This document shows, piece by piece, positions 1 through 8,287 of a stretch of DNA of 64,000 bases. The notes under the pieces are model-generated. The model ran no database searches, had not been told where the DNA came from, and saw nothing but the letters and a program-made list of their open reading frames with translations. This stretch comes from Acuticoccus sp. I52.16.1. Lineage in GTDB: Bacteria > Pseudomonadota > Alphaproteobacteria > Rhizobiales > Amorphaceae. The translations under genes were made by a program, and so were the position numbers. The stretch's first letter is position 1; every line of letters begins with the position of its first letter. The DNA lies in NCBI RefSeq assembly GCF_022865125.1, contig NZ_CP094828.1:4147219-4211218 (forward strand), in the 5' to 3' direction.

Positions 1-1662
1 CGGCTGCCGCCGGCTGCCTGGGCCAACATGCGCGAGGTCTGGAGCCTCCTGGCGCACTGGGCCGGCGCGCTCATCTTCATCCTCGCCGCGCTCCTCATTC
101 CCCGCCTCCTCGAGGGCTTGCGGGTCGACGACCTTGCCCTCGTCGGGGTGGTGGTCGTCGCGGCCGTCGCGGCGCGGGCGGTGATCCTCTTCGGCCTGCT
201 GCCGCTCCTGTCGCGGCTGAAGGTCTCACCCGTCGTCGAGCGGCCCTACCGCGCGGCGATCCTGTGGGGGGGCCTGCGCGGGGCGGTCACGCTGGCGCTG
301 GCGCTCGCCGTCACCGAGAGCATCCGCGTGCCGATGGAGACCAAGCGCGTGGTCGGCATCCTGGCGACCGGGTTCGTCCTCTTCACCCTCATCGTGCAGG
401 GGACGACGCTGCGCTGGGTGATCGGCCGCCTCGGCCTCGACCGCCTGTCGCCGCTCGACGAGGCACTCTCCAAGCAGGTCGTCGCCGTCGCGTTGCAGAG
501 CGTGCGCGAGGACGTCTCGCGCTCCACCGAGAACTACGAGCTGACGCAGACCATCGTGCGTTCCGAGGCCAAGCGCTTCGCCGAGCGGCTCGATCGGGCG
601 GTGAAGGCGGCGGAGGACCACGAGCACCTGCTCGACCGCGACCGGATCACGCTGGGGCTGATCGCCGTCGCCGCCGCCGAGCGGGACACCATCATCGCCC
701 GCATGCGCGAGCGGATGATCTCGGCGCGTCTCGCCGAGACGCTGCTGCGCGAGGCCGACCGGCTGATCGAGGCGGCGCGCGGCGGGCGCTCCCTCTACGA
801 GCACACCGCGCGCGAGAGCCTCGCCTACGGCCGCTCCTTCCAGATGGCGGCGAATCTGCAGAGCCGGCTGGGCATCGCCGCCCCGCTCGGGCGCATGACG
901 GCGGACCGGTTCGAGGCGCTCCTGTCACGCCGCCTCATCCTGCGCGACCTCGACGGGTTCATCGACGGGCGCATCCGCCGCATCCACGGTCGCCGCGTGG
1001 CCGACCTGCTGCACGACCTGGTCGCCCGCCGGGTGGACAACCTGGAGACCGCGCTCGACGGCCTGCGCCTGCAATATCCGGGCTATGCCGAGGAGATGGA
1101 GCGCCGCTTCATCCGTCGCACCGCGTTGCGCCTCGAGGAGCGCGAGTACACCGCGATGCGCGACGACGGGCTCATCGGCGCCGAGCTGCACACCTCGCTG
1201 ATGCAGGGGCTGACCGCCCGCCGGTCCGCCGCCGAGCGCCGCCCCAAGCTCGATCTGCTGCTGCAGCGGGCCGAGCTGGTGCAGCAGTTCCCCCTGTTCG
1301 CCGACCTCGACGAGCCGACCCGCCGGCGATTGGGGCAGAACCTCGTCACTCACTACGCCAACACCGGCGAGGTGATCATCGCCAGGGACACGGTGGCCAA
1401 GAGCGTCTACTTCATCGCCTCGGGCGCGGTGGAGATGGAGCGGGCGGGGCAGACCTGGCGGCTCGGGCGCGGCGAAATGTTCGGCCAATTGTCGATCCTG
1501 GAGCAGCGCCCGCTGCGCGCCGAGACCCGCTCGATCACGCTCTCGACCCTCCTGGTGCTGGACGAGACGCGTTTCCGCCGCCTGCTGGCCCGCAGCCCCA
1601 CCATTCGCGAGACCGTGAAGGAGAGCGCCGTGCGTCGCGGCGAGGCGCTGACCAGCCTCTGA
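1..1662 (+). CDS. CPA1-family Na+/H+ antiporter with C-terminal cNMP-binding domain (5' truncated)
   Basis: The frame is open to the left edge, so the start lies outside the window; the first visible ATG is at 28. The first ~150 visible residues form membrane segments and carry WGGLRGAVTLALALAV, the conserved transport helix of NhaP/NHE-type exchangers. A long helical cytoplasmic region follows. The last ~130 residues, from about QQFPLFADLDEPTRRRL, have the Crp-like cyclic-nucleotide-binding fold with YFIASGAVEMERAG. Such fusions exchange Na+ or K+ for H+ at the inner membrane, probably gated by a nucleotide. The ion specificity cannot be read here. It converges with the next gene across 38 bp. 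Confidence 0.85.
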   Translation, partial: RLPPAAWANMREVWSLLAHWAGALIFILAALLIPRLLEGLRVDDLALVGVVVVAAVAARAVILFGLLPLLSRLKVSPVVERPYRAAILWGGLRGAVTLALALAVTESIRVPMETKRVVGILATGFVLFTLIVQGTTLRWVIGRLGLDRLSPLDEALSKQVVAVALQSVREDVSRSTENYELTQTIVRSEAKRFAERLDRAVKAAEDHEHLLDRDRITLGLIAVAAAERDTIIARMRERMISARLAETLLREADRLIEAARGGRSLYEHTARESLAYGRSFQMAANLQSRLGIAAPLGRMTADRFEALLSRRLILRDLDGFIDGRIRRIHGRRVADLLHDLVARRVDNLETALDGLRLQYPGYAEEMERRFIRRTALRLEEREYTAMRDDGLIGAELHTSLMQGLTARRSAAERRPKLDLLLQRAELVQQFPLFADLDEPTRRRLGQNLVTHYANTGEVIIARDTVAKSVYFIASGAVEMERAGQTWRLGRGEMFGQLSILEQRPLRAETRSITLSTLLVLDETRFRRLLARSPTIRETVKESAVRRGEALTSL

Positions 1663-1700
1663 CGCCCCCGCGCGCTCGCGCCGCCCCGGCGGCGCCGCAA

Positions 1701-3068
1701 TCAGCTGGAGGCGCGGGCGGCCTTGAAGGCGCGGATGCGCTCGGCGAGCGACGGCTCTTCGCCCGGCTTGCCCGTCGGTGCGGTGCCGGCCATCGTGATG
1801 AACTTCTCCGCCAGGGTGCGCAGCTCCTCACGCAGGGCCGCCACCTCGTCCGGGCTTGCCGCGCCCGCCGACTTCAGCGCCGCGTTCTCGGCCCGCAGCG
1901 CTTCGACGTCGCGGCGCAGCGCGGCCAACTCGCCGCCGTCGGGCGTGGCGTTGGCGGCCGCGTCCATGTCGCGGCGCATCGCCTCCAGCTCGCTCAGCAG
2001 GGCGTCCTTCTCTCCGCGCACGGTGTCGAGCCGCTCCTCCAGCGCCCCCAGGCGCGGGTCGGTGCCACCCTCGCGCGCCGCGGCACCGAGCTCGCGCACG
2101 CGCGCCTCCAGCTCGTAGATCTTCTGCTGGCGCAGCTCCAGCAACGCCTCGTTCTTCTCCACCTTCGCCCGCGCCTCGCTCTCGACCCGCTCGTGGGAGG
2201 CGATGGTGCCGCGGAGCTGATCGAGGTCATAGGACAGGCGCGACAATTGCTGGTTGGCGATCCGCTCGCGCCCCTCCACCGCGTGCAGCGCGGCGGTGAG
2301 CGAGGAGACCTGGTCCTCCGTGTCGGTGGCGCGTGGGGCGAGCGCGGCGCGCAGCTCGGCGATGGTGGTGTCGCGCGCAGCGATCGTCTTGCGGGCCTCC
2401 ACGAGGTCGGCGACGGTGCCGGTCACCCGCTCCTCCAGCCGGGCGCGCAGCGTGTCCCGCTCCTCGCGCAGCGCCTTCGCCTCCCGCTCGGCGACGCCCT
2501 TGGCCGCCTGCGCGGCGGCGAAATCGCCCGAGGTCGGCCCGCTCGGCGCCGCGTCGGGGCGGACCAGGCGATTGGTCGCGGTGGCGAGTTCCTGGCGCAG
2601 CTCGGTGATGGTCCTGGCGCGCTCTTTGGCCTCGGCGTCGGCCTTCGCCGCGTCGGCGGCGGCCTTGTCGCGTTCGGCGGTGCGCTCGCTCAACGTGCGG
2701 GCCAGGCTGTCGCGTTCCTCGGTGAGGGCGTGCAGGCCCTGCTGCCGATGCGCCGCGTCGTGCTTCAGCCGCTCGATCTCCTTGCGCAGACCCGCCGCGA
2801 TGCCCTCCTGCTCGGCGATCTTGATGGCGCTGTCGCCGCCGCCGTGGCCGCGGGACTGCGCCGCGGCGAGCCGCCGCTCCAGCGCCGCGATCTCCACCGC
2901 GTGGTTGGCACGCATCACGTCCTTCTCGGCCTGCATGGCGGCCAGATCGACCGACTCGCGGCGCGAGCGCTTGCTCATCACCGAGGAGATGATCGCCAGC
3001 ACGATGAAGGCCACGACCGCACCGAGGGCGATGAGCGGGAGGGTGAGGTCATCGAACAACGGGGTCAC
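1701..3068 (-). CDS. Membrane-anchored coiled-coil protein of unknown function
   Basis: Reads as 455 residues from a GTG at 3068. Residues ~8-31 form one hydrophobic segment followed by KRSRR, so the N-terminus is probably a membrane anchor with the rest in the cytoplasm. Nearly all of residues 40-440 is charged, Ala/Glu/Arg-rich heptad sequence typical of long coiled coils, with no recognisable catalytic motif. A scaffold or envelope-organising role beside eipA is conceivable but is only inference. The opposite strand is also open over long stretches, but its translation is low-complexity Arg/Pro/Ala sequence, so the minus reading is preferred. The exact start is uncertain because no strong ribosome-binding site precedes the GTG. 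Confidence 0.6.
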   Translation of the reverse strand: MTPLFDDLTLPLIALGAVVAFIVLAIISSVMSKRSRRESVDLAAMQAEKDVMRANHAVEIAALERRLAAAQSRGHGGGDSAIKIAEQEGIAAGLRKEIERLKHDAAHRQQGLHALTEERDSLARTLSERTAERDKAAADAAKADAEAKERARTITELRQELATATNRLVRPDAAPSGPTSGDFAAAQAAKGVAEREAKALREERDTLRARLEERVTGTVADLVEARKTIAARDTTIAELRAALAPRATDTEDQVSSLTAALHAVEGRERIANQQLSRLSYDLDQLRGTIASHERVESEARAKVEKNEALLELRQQKIYELEARVRELGAAAREGGTDPRLGALEERLDTVRGEKDALLSELEAMRRDMDAAANATPDGGELAALRRDVEALRAENAALKSAGAASPDEVAALREELRTLAEKFITMAGTAPTGKPGEEPSLAERIRAFKAARASS

Positions 3069-3140
3069 CTCGTGAATGGGCCGGAGTTGGGCCTCTCATA
3101 CTCCGCCCCGAGGAAGCCTGTCACGACCGTTAAGTAGGCT

Positions 3141-3776
3141 TCAGAACGGGTTCCACGTGGGCTGCGGCGTGAACTTCAGATATCCGACGTTGAGGCCGAG
3201 CCGCGCGCCGACACCGGTGCGCACCGGCACCACCACCATCTCCCCCGCGACGACGACGTTCATGCCGAGCCCGCCCAGCGCATAGGCCTGCCCCTCGACC
3301 CCGCCGAAGCGGCCCATCATCGCCTGTACGTCACGCAGATTGTAGACGAGCATCATGACGCGGCTGCCCGAGCCGCCGAAGTCCCAGCCGATCGACGGGC
3401 CCTGCCAGAAGATCTTGTGCCGGCCGAGCTGGGTGGTGTTGAGGACACCCTCGCCATAGCGCAGCCCGCCGAAGATCGCGCCGGAGGCCTCCTCGCCGAG
3501 GATGTAGCCGTTGGGCTGGCCGAAGCGCGAGAAGGCCTGTTGCAGGAGCTGGGCGAGGCTGCCGGAGGTGGCGCCGAAATAATCCTGTCCGGCGGCGAGC
3601 AGCTCCTGCGCCGTGTAGGTGTTGACGCGTTGCACCTCCGGCTCGCTGGTGACGGCCGCGGTCTGGGTGGGGGCCGCCGCGGCGTAGGGGGCGGGCTGAT
3701 AGGACGTCTGCGCGGATGCAGGGGCACACGCGAGGGCCGCGCCGAGCGCAGCGACGGGGACAACCTGGCGCAACAT
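3141..3776 (-). CDS. eipA: DUF1134 periplasmic envelope-integrity protein EipA
   Basis: This is a 211-residue exported protein. The first ~22 residues are a signal peptide ending ACAPASAQ, with likely cleavage after ASA. The mature part carries the DUF1134 signature, including SRFGQPNGYILGEEASGA and GPSIGWDFGGSGSRVMMLVYN. In Brucella abortus the family member EipA is a periplasmic beta-barrel protein needed for envelope-stress resistance and is directly activated by CtrA; that is literature knowledge, not visible here. It is divergent from chpT with 121 bp between starts, and ctrA follows, the same eipA-chpT-ctrA neighbourhood as in Brucella. No TTAA-N7-TTAA box is seen in its short upstream region. 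Confidence 0.85.
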   Translation of the reverse strand: MLRQVVPVAALGAALACAPASAQTSYQPAPYAAAAPTQTAAVTSEPEVQRVNTYTAQELLAAGQDYFGATSGSLAQLLQQAFSRFGQPNGYILGEEASGAIFGGLRYGEGVLNTTQLGRHKIFWQGPSIGWDFGGSGSRVMMLVYNLRDVQAMMGRFGGVEGQAYALGGLGMNVVVAGEMVVVPVRTGVGARLGLNVGYLKFTPQPTWNPF

Positions 3777-3897
3777 GGGACACCTCCGACTTCAGGGGCT
3801 AGGGTTCAGGACGCGGCGGGCGGGGTGACCGATCGCCGAATCATGGTCTCGAACACGTCTCGATGCGCGGCGCCGTTCGCGCGCCACGGGGAAACAG

Positions 3898-4497
3898 ATG
3901 CAAAGCGAACTCGACCTTGCGAGCCTGATGGCCTCGCGCCTGTGCCACGACATCGTCGGCCCTGTGGGCGCGATTCAGAACGGCCTGGAGCTGATGGCCG
4001 AGGACGAGGCGATGGCCGAGATGGCCATCGACCTCATCAAGAAGAGCGCACACCAGGCCAGCGCCAAGCTGCAATTCGCGCGCATGGCCTACGGCGCCGC
4101 CGGCGGGGCGGACGTCCTCGATCCCGGCGAGGCGGGACGGCTGACCGGCGAGCTCTTCAAGGGCGAGCGGGCGTCGTTGGACTGGGCCTGGGCCGGCCCG
4201 GCCGAGCCGCGCATCGCGGTCAAGCTCGGCATGCTCCTCGCCACCTACGCGCTCGGCGCGGTGCCGCGCGGCGGTACGGTGACCGTGGAGCACGTCGACG
4301 GCGCGATCACCGTCACCGCCGCGGGCGACACCCTGCGCAACCCGCCCTTCGTCGACGTGGTGGGCGGCAGCGGCGACGTCACCGAGCCGCAGGGCGTCCA
4401 GGCGAAGATCATCGCCATGCTCGCCGAAAGCGGCGGCTGGCGGGTGGACGTCGCCTCCGACGGCTCGCGCATGACCTTCCGCACCGTCCCGCTCTGA
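3898..4497 (+). CDS. chpT: Histidine phosphotransferase ChpT
   Basis: This is a 199-residue cytoplasmic phosphotransfer protein. The N-terminal dimerisation helices contain RLCHDIVGPVGAIQNGLEL with the predicted phospho-accepting His17. The C-terminal half resembles a degenerate histidine-kinase ATPase domain (VTVEHVDGAITVTAAGD) without clear nucleotide-binding boxes, as expected for ChpT. In Caulobacter, ChpT passes phosphate from CckA to CtrA and CpdR. Its position beside ctrA, which it converges on, supports the assignment. The start ATG is preceded by CGGGGAAACAG. A perfect 16-bp hairpin lies between the chpT and ctrA stop codons. Confidence 0.92.
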   Translation: MQSELDLASLMASRLCHDIVGPVGAIQNGLELMAEDEAMAEMAIDLIKKSAHQASAKLQFARMAYGAAGGADVLDPGEAGRLTGELFKGERASLDWAWAGPAEPRIAVKLGMLLATYALGAVPRGGTVTVEHVDGAITVTAAGDTLRNPPFVDVVGGSGDVTEPQGVQAKIIAMLAESGGWRVDVASDGSRMTFRTVPL

Positions 4498-4503
4498 CAC
4501 GCC

Positions 4504-4530
4504 GGGGCCCCGGCCCCGGCCCCGGCCCGG
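4504..4530. repeat. Short GGCCCC tandem repeat after chpT
   Basis: Three exact GGCCCC units (4506-4523) plus a partial unit sit just after the chpT stop. It is a simple-sequence tract with no assigned function; slippage-prone by composition. Confidence 0.7.
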
Positions 4531-4597
4531 AGGCGCGCCCCCGCGCGGCCGCACCGTGGCCGCGGCGCGGCCCAATTCGTTAAGGCACTTGACGCTG

Positions 4598-4633
4598 AAA
4601 CGCCTCGGCCCTTGGAGAAGGGCCGAGGCGTTT
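4598..4633. terminator. Bidirectional intrinsic terminator between chpT and ctrA
   Basis: A perfect 16-bp inverted repeat, AAACGCCTCGGCCCTT at 4598-4613 and its complement at 4618-4633, encloses the loop GGAG. It lies between the converging stop codons of chpT (4497) and ctrA (4671). The arm ends give TTT on both strands, so it can serve as a terminator for both genes. Confidence 0.85.
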
Positions 4634-4670
4634 GGCGTTGCCTGACTGTCGGGGACCATGGTCCCCCCGC

Positions 4671-5372
4671 TCATGCCATTTCGCGGCGGACTTCGGGTTC
4701 CGGCTCCCGCAGCACGTAGCCGCGGCCCCAGACCGTCTCGATGTAGTTGCGCCCGCCGGTCGCCGCCGAGAGCTTCTTGCGCAGCTTGCAGATGAAGACG
4801 TCGATGATCTTCAGCTCCGGCTCGTCCATGCCGCCATAGAGATGGTTCAGGAACATCTCCTTGGTGAGCGTGGTCCCTTTGCGCAGGGAGAGGAGTTCCA
4901 GCATCTGGTACTCCTTGCCGGTGAGGTGGACCCGCTGCCCGTCGACGTCGACCGTCTTGGTGTCGAGGTTCACCGCCAGCTCGCCGGTGCGGATGATCGA
5001 CTCGGCGTGGCCCTTGGAGCGCCGCACGATGGCGTTGATGCGCGCCACCAGCTCGTCCTTGTGGAAGGGCTTGGTGAGGTAGTCGTCGGCCCCGAAGCCC
5101 AGACCCCGCACCTTGTCTTCGATGTTGCCGAGACCCGACAGGATCAGGATCGGCGTGTCGATCTTGGAGACGCGCAGCGTCCTCAGGACCTCGTACCCGG
5201 ACATGTCGGGCAAATTGATATCGAGGAGGATGATATCGTAATCGTACAGCTTACCGAGGTCGATGCCTTCTTCGCCGAGGTTCGTCGTGTAGACGTTGAA
5301 CCGCTCGGAGTTCAGCATGAGCTCGATGGACTGAGCGGTGGCGCTGTCATCCTCGATCAATAGAACGCGCAT
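4671..5372 (-). CDS. ctrA: Cell-cycle master response regulator CtrA
   Basis: This 233-residue OmpR-type regulator starts at ATG 5372 (MRVLLIEDD). Residues 1-120 are the receiver domain with acidic pocket EDD (7-9), phosphoacceptor Asp51 in [11 protein letters not shown] and Lys101. Residues ~128-225 are the winged-helix DNA-binding domain ending in [12 protein letters not shown]. CtrA controls DNA replication, division, motility and envelope genes in alphaproteobacteria, and ChpT, its phosphate donor, is next door. The protein ends in MA rather than the AA that forms the ClpXP signal in Caulobacter CtrA. Upstream sequence is open in frame but lacks family similarity, so the ATG at 5372 is preferred. 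A candidate CtrA box and clustered GANTC sites lie in its leader. Confidence 0.97.
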   Translation of the reverse strand: MRVLLIEDDSATAQSIELMLNSERFNVYTTNLGEEGIDLGKLYDYDIILLDINLPDMSGYEVLRTLRVSKIDTPILILSGLGNIEDKVRGLGFGADDYLTKPFHKDELVARINAIVRRSKGHAESIIRTGELAVNLDTKTVDVDGQRVHLTGKEYQMLELLSLRKGTTLTKEMFLNHLYGGMDEPELKIIDVFICKLRKKLSAATGGRNYIETVWGRGYVLREPEPEVRREMA

Positions 5373-5444
5373 GCAAGTCCCCTCATGCGATCCGCCGGAA
5401 AGCGGGTCTTCGTATATTTCGGTTCGGGCCAACGACCCGGAGCG

Positions 5445-5468
5445 GAATCGCCGATTCAGTGCCGAATC
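5445..5468. promoter_or_regulatory. Cluster of three GANTC (CcrM) sites in the ctrA leader
   Basis: GAATC (5445-5449), GATTC (5453-5457) and GAATC (5464-5468) fall within 24 bp, about 75-95 bp upstream of the ctrA start. GANTC is the CcrM methyltransferase target, and methylation state controls ctrA transcription in Caulobacter. Function here is inferred. Confidence 0.55.
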
Positions 5469-5568
5469 CTTGGTACCAAAACGGTGCATCGTCCGGCGCA
5501 CTGCGAGAGGCTTGTCCAAGACTTTCGCATTGCCGCGCGGAAGACGAGGACGACCATGAGCGGATCCG

Positions 5569-5584
5569 GTAAACGATTGCTTAA
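5569..5584 (-). promoter_or_regulatory. Candidate CtrA-binding box upstream of ctrA
   Basis: The minus strand reads TTAA-GCAATCG-TTTAC, one mismatch from the CtrA consensus TTAA-N7-TTAAC, about 197 bp upstream of the ctrA ATG. This fits ctrA autoregulation as known in Caulobacter and rhizobia. Confidence 0.6.
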
Positions 5585-6132
5585 TCGCCGCCCTTCGCGC
5601 GTTAGGCTTTACAGGGCGGCAACCTATCGATCCCAGGTTTTCTGCGGGGTTAGCCCAGCGGGGCCTGTGGCATCGCCGCCACACAACCCTTAACACGTCG
5701 ATTCCCCGCGGCAACCGCCCAGCGCCTGCGCGATCCGGAAATTCATTGAATCTTCAGCATGATATCGCGCGAACGTCAGTTCGTGCGCCGTCCCGGATCG
5801 CCATTCGTTGCGCATTTTTGTCGGCAACCGATCCAATCGGCCGGCGGCTGGGCACGAAGCCGTAACCATAGGCCGCTTAGATGGGCGGGCCGGGGGAGGG
5901 CGAATCCCGCGTCGACCCAGGGGTTTTCGACGCACGCGTCCTGCCGGCGACGAGACAGAGTGAATCGAAGGGAAAGAAAGCCGGTGCGGTCGAGACGGTT
6001 CGTTCAAAGCCCGGACAGGCTTTCCCTCCCTCTGGTTAACGCAGCGTCCCGGTTTGGACAGAGCCGGCGAACCAAATGGCAAGTCGCGGTGGCTAGGGTG
6101 CACCTCGCTCAGAAATACCGGGGGCAACCACT

Positions 6133-6492
6133 ATGAAGCCGCGCGAAAGCACGATTCAGGCGAAAGAGTTCCAGGCGGCGGCGTTGCGCCGCCAGCTCGC
6201 TCAGTACGAGCGCATGATTGCCGATCTCGAGGTGATCCGCGTCGAGCTGGGCAAGCAGATCGAAGGGGAGGAGCGCCGTTCGGGCGTCGCCGACCCGGCC
6301 AACTTCGCCTATTCCACGGTGGCGCGGGCCGCGCGCGAGCGTCGCCGCAACCTCACCACCACGATCGACGATCTCACCGGCCGCCGCGAGGCCGTCGAGG
6401 AGGAGCTGCGCGACATCGACGGCTTCTTCGACGCGCTCGGCGCCTCGGCCAGCGACGCGCAGCACAGCTACACCCGCACCGCCGCGGCCTGA
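6133..6492 (+). CDS. fliJ: FliJ-like flagellar export chaperone
   Basis: A 119-residue, almost entirely helical protein. Its central sequence SGVADPANFAYSTVARAARE matches the FliJ-type proteins found beside ctrA in many Hyphomicrobiales. FliJ proteins are coiled-coil general chaperones of the flagellar type III export apparatus and bind the ATPase FliI and the gate FlhA in the cytoplasm. No fliI lies in the window, so the flagellar role rests on family resemblance and on the ctrA neighbourhood, CtrA being a flagellar regulator. The gene is divergent from ctrA across 760 bp and is probably monocistronic, followed by GC-rich hairpins. Confidence 0.7.
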   Translation: MKPRESTIQAKEFQAAALRRQLAQYERMIADLEVIRVELGKQIEGEERRSGVADPANFAYSTVARAARERRRNLTTTIDDLTGRREAVEEELRDIDGFFDALGASASDAQHSYTRTAAA

Positions 6493-6507
6493 GGCCGCGC
6501 TCGGCGC

Positions 6508-6560
6508 GCCCCGAACGGGGCCGCCCCGGCGCCGCCTGAGCCGCACCGGGCTTCGCCCGG
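6508..6560. terminator. GC-rich hairpins between fliJ-like gene and prs
   Basis: GCCCCG-AA-CGGGGC (6508-6521) and CCGGGC-TTC-GCCCGG (6546-6560) lie in the convergent gap after the fliJ-like gene. Neither is followed by a T-run, so termination activity is uncertain. Confidence 0.35.
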
Positions 6561-6659
6561 CGGGATCCCAACCGGGCCGAGCCCGGTCTGGACCAGGCCA
6601 TCCGACAGTTTCACCGGGATGTCGCGGAGCGCGCGCCGCGCGTCGTCGTGCGTGCCCGC

Positions 6660-6695
6660 GACCGGGCAGACGACCGGGCAGGCGACCGGGCGCGG
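6660..6695. repeat. 12-bp tandem repeat, three copies
   Basis: Three adjacent 12-bp units beginning GACCGGGC (6660-6671, 6672-6683, 6684-6695), differing only in their last four bases, sit immediately after the prs stop. Too short for CRISPR; function unknown. Confidence 0.7.
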
Positions 6696-6699
6696 AGCC

Positions 6700-7632
6700 T
6701 CAGTCGAAGAGGCTCGAGACCGACTTTTCCAGCGCCGTGCGCGAGATCGCCTCGCCGATCAACGGCGCGATCGACACCACGCGCAACTTGTCCGCCGCGT
6801 CGATCGGCTCGGTGACGGCGATCGAGTCCGTGATCACCAGCTCGTCGAGCCGGGAGGCCTCGATCCGCGCCACCGCGCCGCCCGACAGCACGCCGTGCGT
6901 GATGTAGGCGGCGACGCTCTTGGCGCCGTTGGCCAGCAGCGCGTCGGCCGCGTTGCACAGCGTCCCGCCGGAATCGACGATGTCGTCGAACAACAGGCAG
7001 TCGCGCCCGGCGACGTTGCCGATGATGTTCATCACCTCCGACTCGCCTGGCCGCTCGCGCCGCTTGTCGACGATGGCGAGCGGCGCGTCGATCCGCTTGG
7101 CGAGCTCGCGCGCCCGCACCACGCCGCCGACGTCCGGCGAGACCACCATCAGGTTGTCGAGCGTGTAGCGCTCCTTGATGTCGCGGCTCATCACCGGGGC
7201 GATGTAGAGGTTGTCGGTCGGGATGTCGAAGAAGCCCTGAATCTGGCCGGCGTGGAGGTCAACCGTCAGCACGCGGTCGGCGCCGGCGCGGGTGATGATG
7301 TTGGCGACCAGCTTGGCCGAGATCGGCGTGCGCCCGCCCATCTTCCGGTCCTGCCGCGCGTAGCCGAAATAGGGGACCACCGCGGTGATGCGCCGGGCCG
7401 ACGCGCGCACCAGCGCGTCGATGATGATGAGGAGCTCCATCAGGTTGTCGTTGGCCGGGAAGCTCGTCGACTGGATGACGAAGACGTCCGCGCCGCGCAC
7501 GTTCTCGCGGATCTCGACGAAGACCTCCTGGTCCGCGAACCGGCGGACGGCACACTCCGTCAGCGGAAGGTCGAGATATTGCGAGATCGCCTCGGCCAAA
7601 GCGCGGTTGGAATTGCCTGCAACGAGTTTCAT
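6700..7632 (-). CDS. prs: Ribose-phosphate pyrophosphokinase
   Basis: A 310-residue class I PRPP synthase, the family's normal length, starting at [17 protein letters not shown] (ATG 7632). It transfers pyrophosphate from ATP to ribose 5-phosphate, making PRPP for purine, pyrimidine, His, Trp and NAD synthesis. Visible motifs are the catalytic flexible loop around residues 91-104 ([14 protein letters not shown]) and the PRPP-binding loop DDIVDSGGT at 216-224. An upstream in-frame ATG at 7722 would add 30 residues unlike the family, so it is rejected. It lies downstream of the lipoprotein gene, separated by 163 bp, and may have its own promoter. Confidence 0.96.
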   Translation of the reverse strand: MKLVAGNSNRALAEAISQYLDLPLTECAVRRFADQEVFVEIRENVRGADVFVIQSTSFPANDNLMELLIIIDALVRASARRITAVVPYFGYARQDRKMGGRTPISAKLVANIITRAGADRVLTVDLHAGQIQGFFDIPTDNLYIAPVMSRDIKERYTLDNLMVVSPDVGGVVRARELAKRIDAPLAIVDKRRERPGESEVMNIIGNVAGRDCLLFDDIVDSGGTLCNAADALLANGAKSVAAYITHGVLSGGAVARIEASRLDELVITDSIAVTEPIDAADKLRVVSIAPLIGEAISRTALEKSVSSLFD

Positions 7633-7795
7633 GGCGCCGCCGTTGGATTGCGAGAAGCGCACTGATAGGGCGTCCGGTCGCTTCGTACCAAGATTTGAGA
7701 CCACGCGGAACGCGTTAAGCACAGCTGATGCGGGGACGCGTGCGGCAATTCGGTCACGCCATCGTCACGAAACGGGCGTAACGGCCCGGCGCGGC

Positions 7796-8287
7796 TCACG
7801 CGTCCGAGTAGAGCCACGCCCGCACCAGCGCGGCGACACGCCGGGCGATGATGTCCAGATCGCGCTCGTCGACCGAGGCCCACGGGTCGCCTTCGGTGGA
7901 GTTGGAGCGCTTGGTGCCGGAGATCCGGTGCAATCGCTGCCCGGCCACGTCCTTCACCTCGAACACGTAGAAGACCAGCGAGTTGGTGTCTTCCGAGACC
8001 GCCGTCAGCGTGCCCTCGATGGTGAACATCGCCCGCCCGCCCGGCCGCTTGATGACCGTCAGGCCCTCGTTCTCCATCCGCCGCCACAGCCGCCGCTGCA
8101 ACTCGTCGCCGACGTTGCCGGGCATGCCGGGGAACGGCTCGAAGGCGAAGCTCGCGTCCTCGGGCCGGCCGGGCGCGGGCATCGGCGAATAGGCGTTCAT
8201 GTCGAGGCCGGTGGCGAGGCCCGTCAGCTTCGGCGCGTCACACGCGGCGAGCGCCAGGACGCTCAGGAGGGCCAGCGCCGGCTTCAT
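7796..8287 (-). CDS. Small putative lipoprotein
   Basis: A 163-residue protein starting at ATG 8287 that overlaps the stop of the upstream M24-like gene by 4 bp (ATGA), indicating translational coupling. MKPALALLSVLALAAC forms a lipoprotein signal peptide with lipid-accepting Cys16. Asp follows at +2, which in E. coli would favour inner-membrane retention. The rest is a mixed alpha/beta domain (FTIEGTLTAVSEDTNSLVFY, RISGTKRSN) without a family I recognise. Its operon also contains lgt, the enzyme that lipidates such proteins. Function unknown. Confidence 0.75.
   Translation of the reverse strand: MKPALALLSVLALAACDAPKLTGLATGLDMNAYSPMPAPGRPEDASFAFEPFPGMPGNVGDELQRRLWRRMENEGLTVIKRPGGRAMFTIEGTLTAVSEDTNSLVFYVFEVKDVAGQRLHRISGTKRSNSTEGDPWASVDERDLDIIARRVAALVRAWLYSDA

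Larger units (their letters stand above)
5373..6132. promoter_or_regulatory. Long divergent promoter region of ctrA and fliJ-like gene
   Basis: This 760-bp stretch lacks any convincing gene; the open frames in it translate to low-similarity Arg/Pro/Ser-rich sequence. It holds a near-consensus CtrA box (5569-5584, minus strand). It also holds seven GANTC sites starting at 5445, 5453, 5464, 5700, 5748, 5902 and 5962, and isolated TTAAC half-sites at 5690 and about 6035. It is clearly less GC-rich than the surrounding genes, as expected for a complex promoter region. Confidence 0.7.

Noticed and set aside
264-3137. Very long plus-strand open frame across the antiporter and the coiled-coil gene
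   Set aside because: Its translation is low-complexity Arg/Pro/Ala sequence without family features. It overlaps two better-supported genes and results from high GC content removing stop codons.
5690-6127. Possible 145-residue minus-strand gene upstream of ctrA
   Set aside because: Composition is Arg/Pro/Ser-rich with no recognisable motif or ribosome-binding site, in a region rich in regulatory motifs and lower in GC than nearby genes.
6660-6695. Candidate CRISPR-like repeats
   Set aside because: Units are only 12 bp with no spacers, and no cas gene is present.
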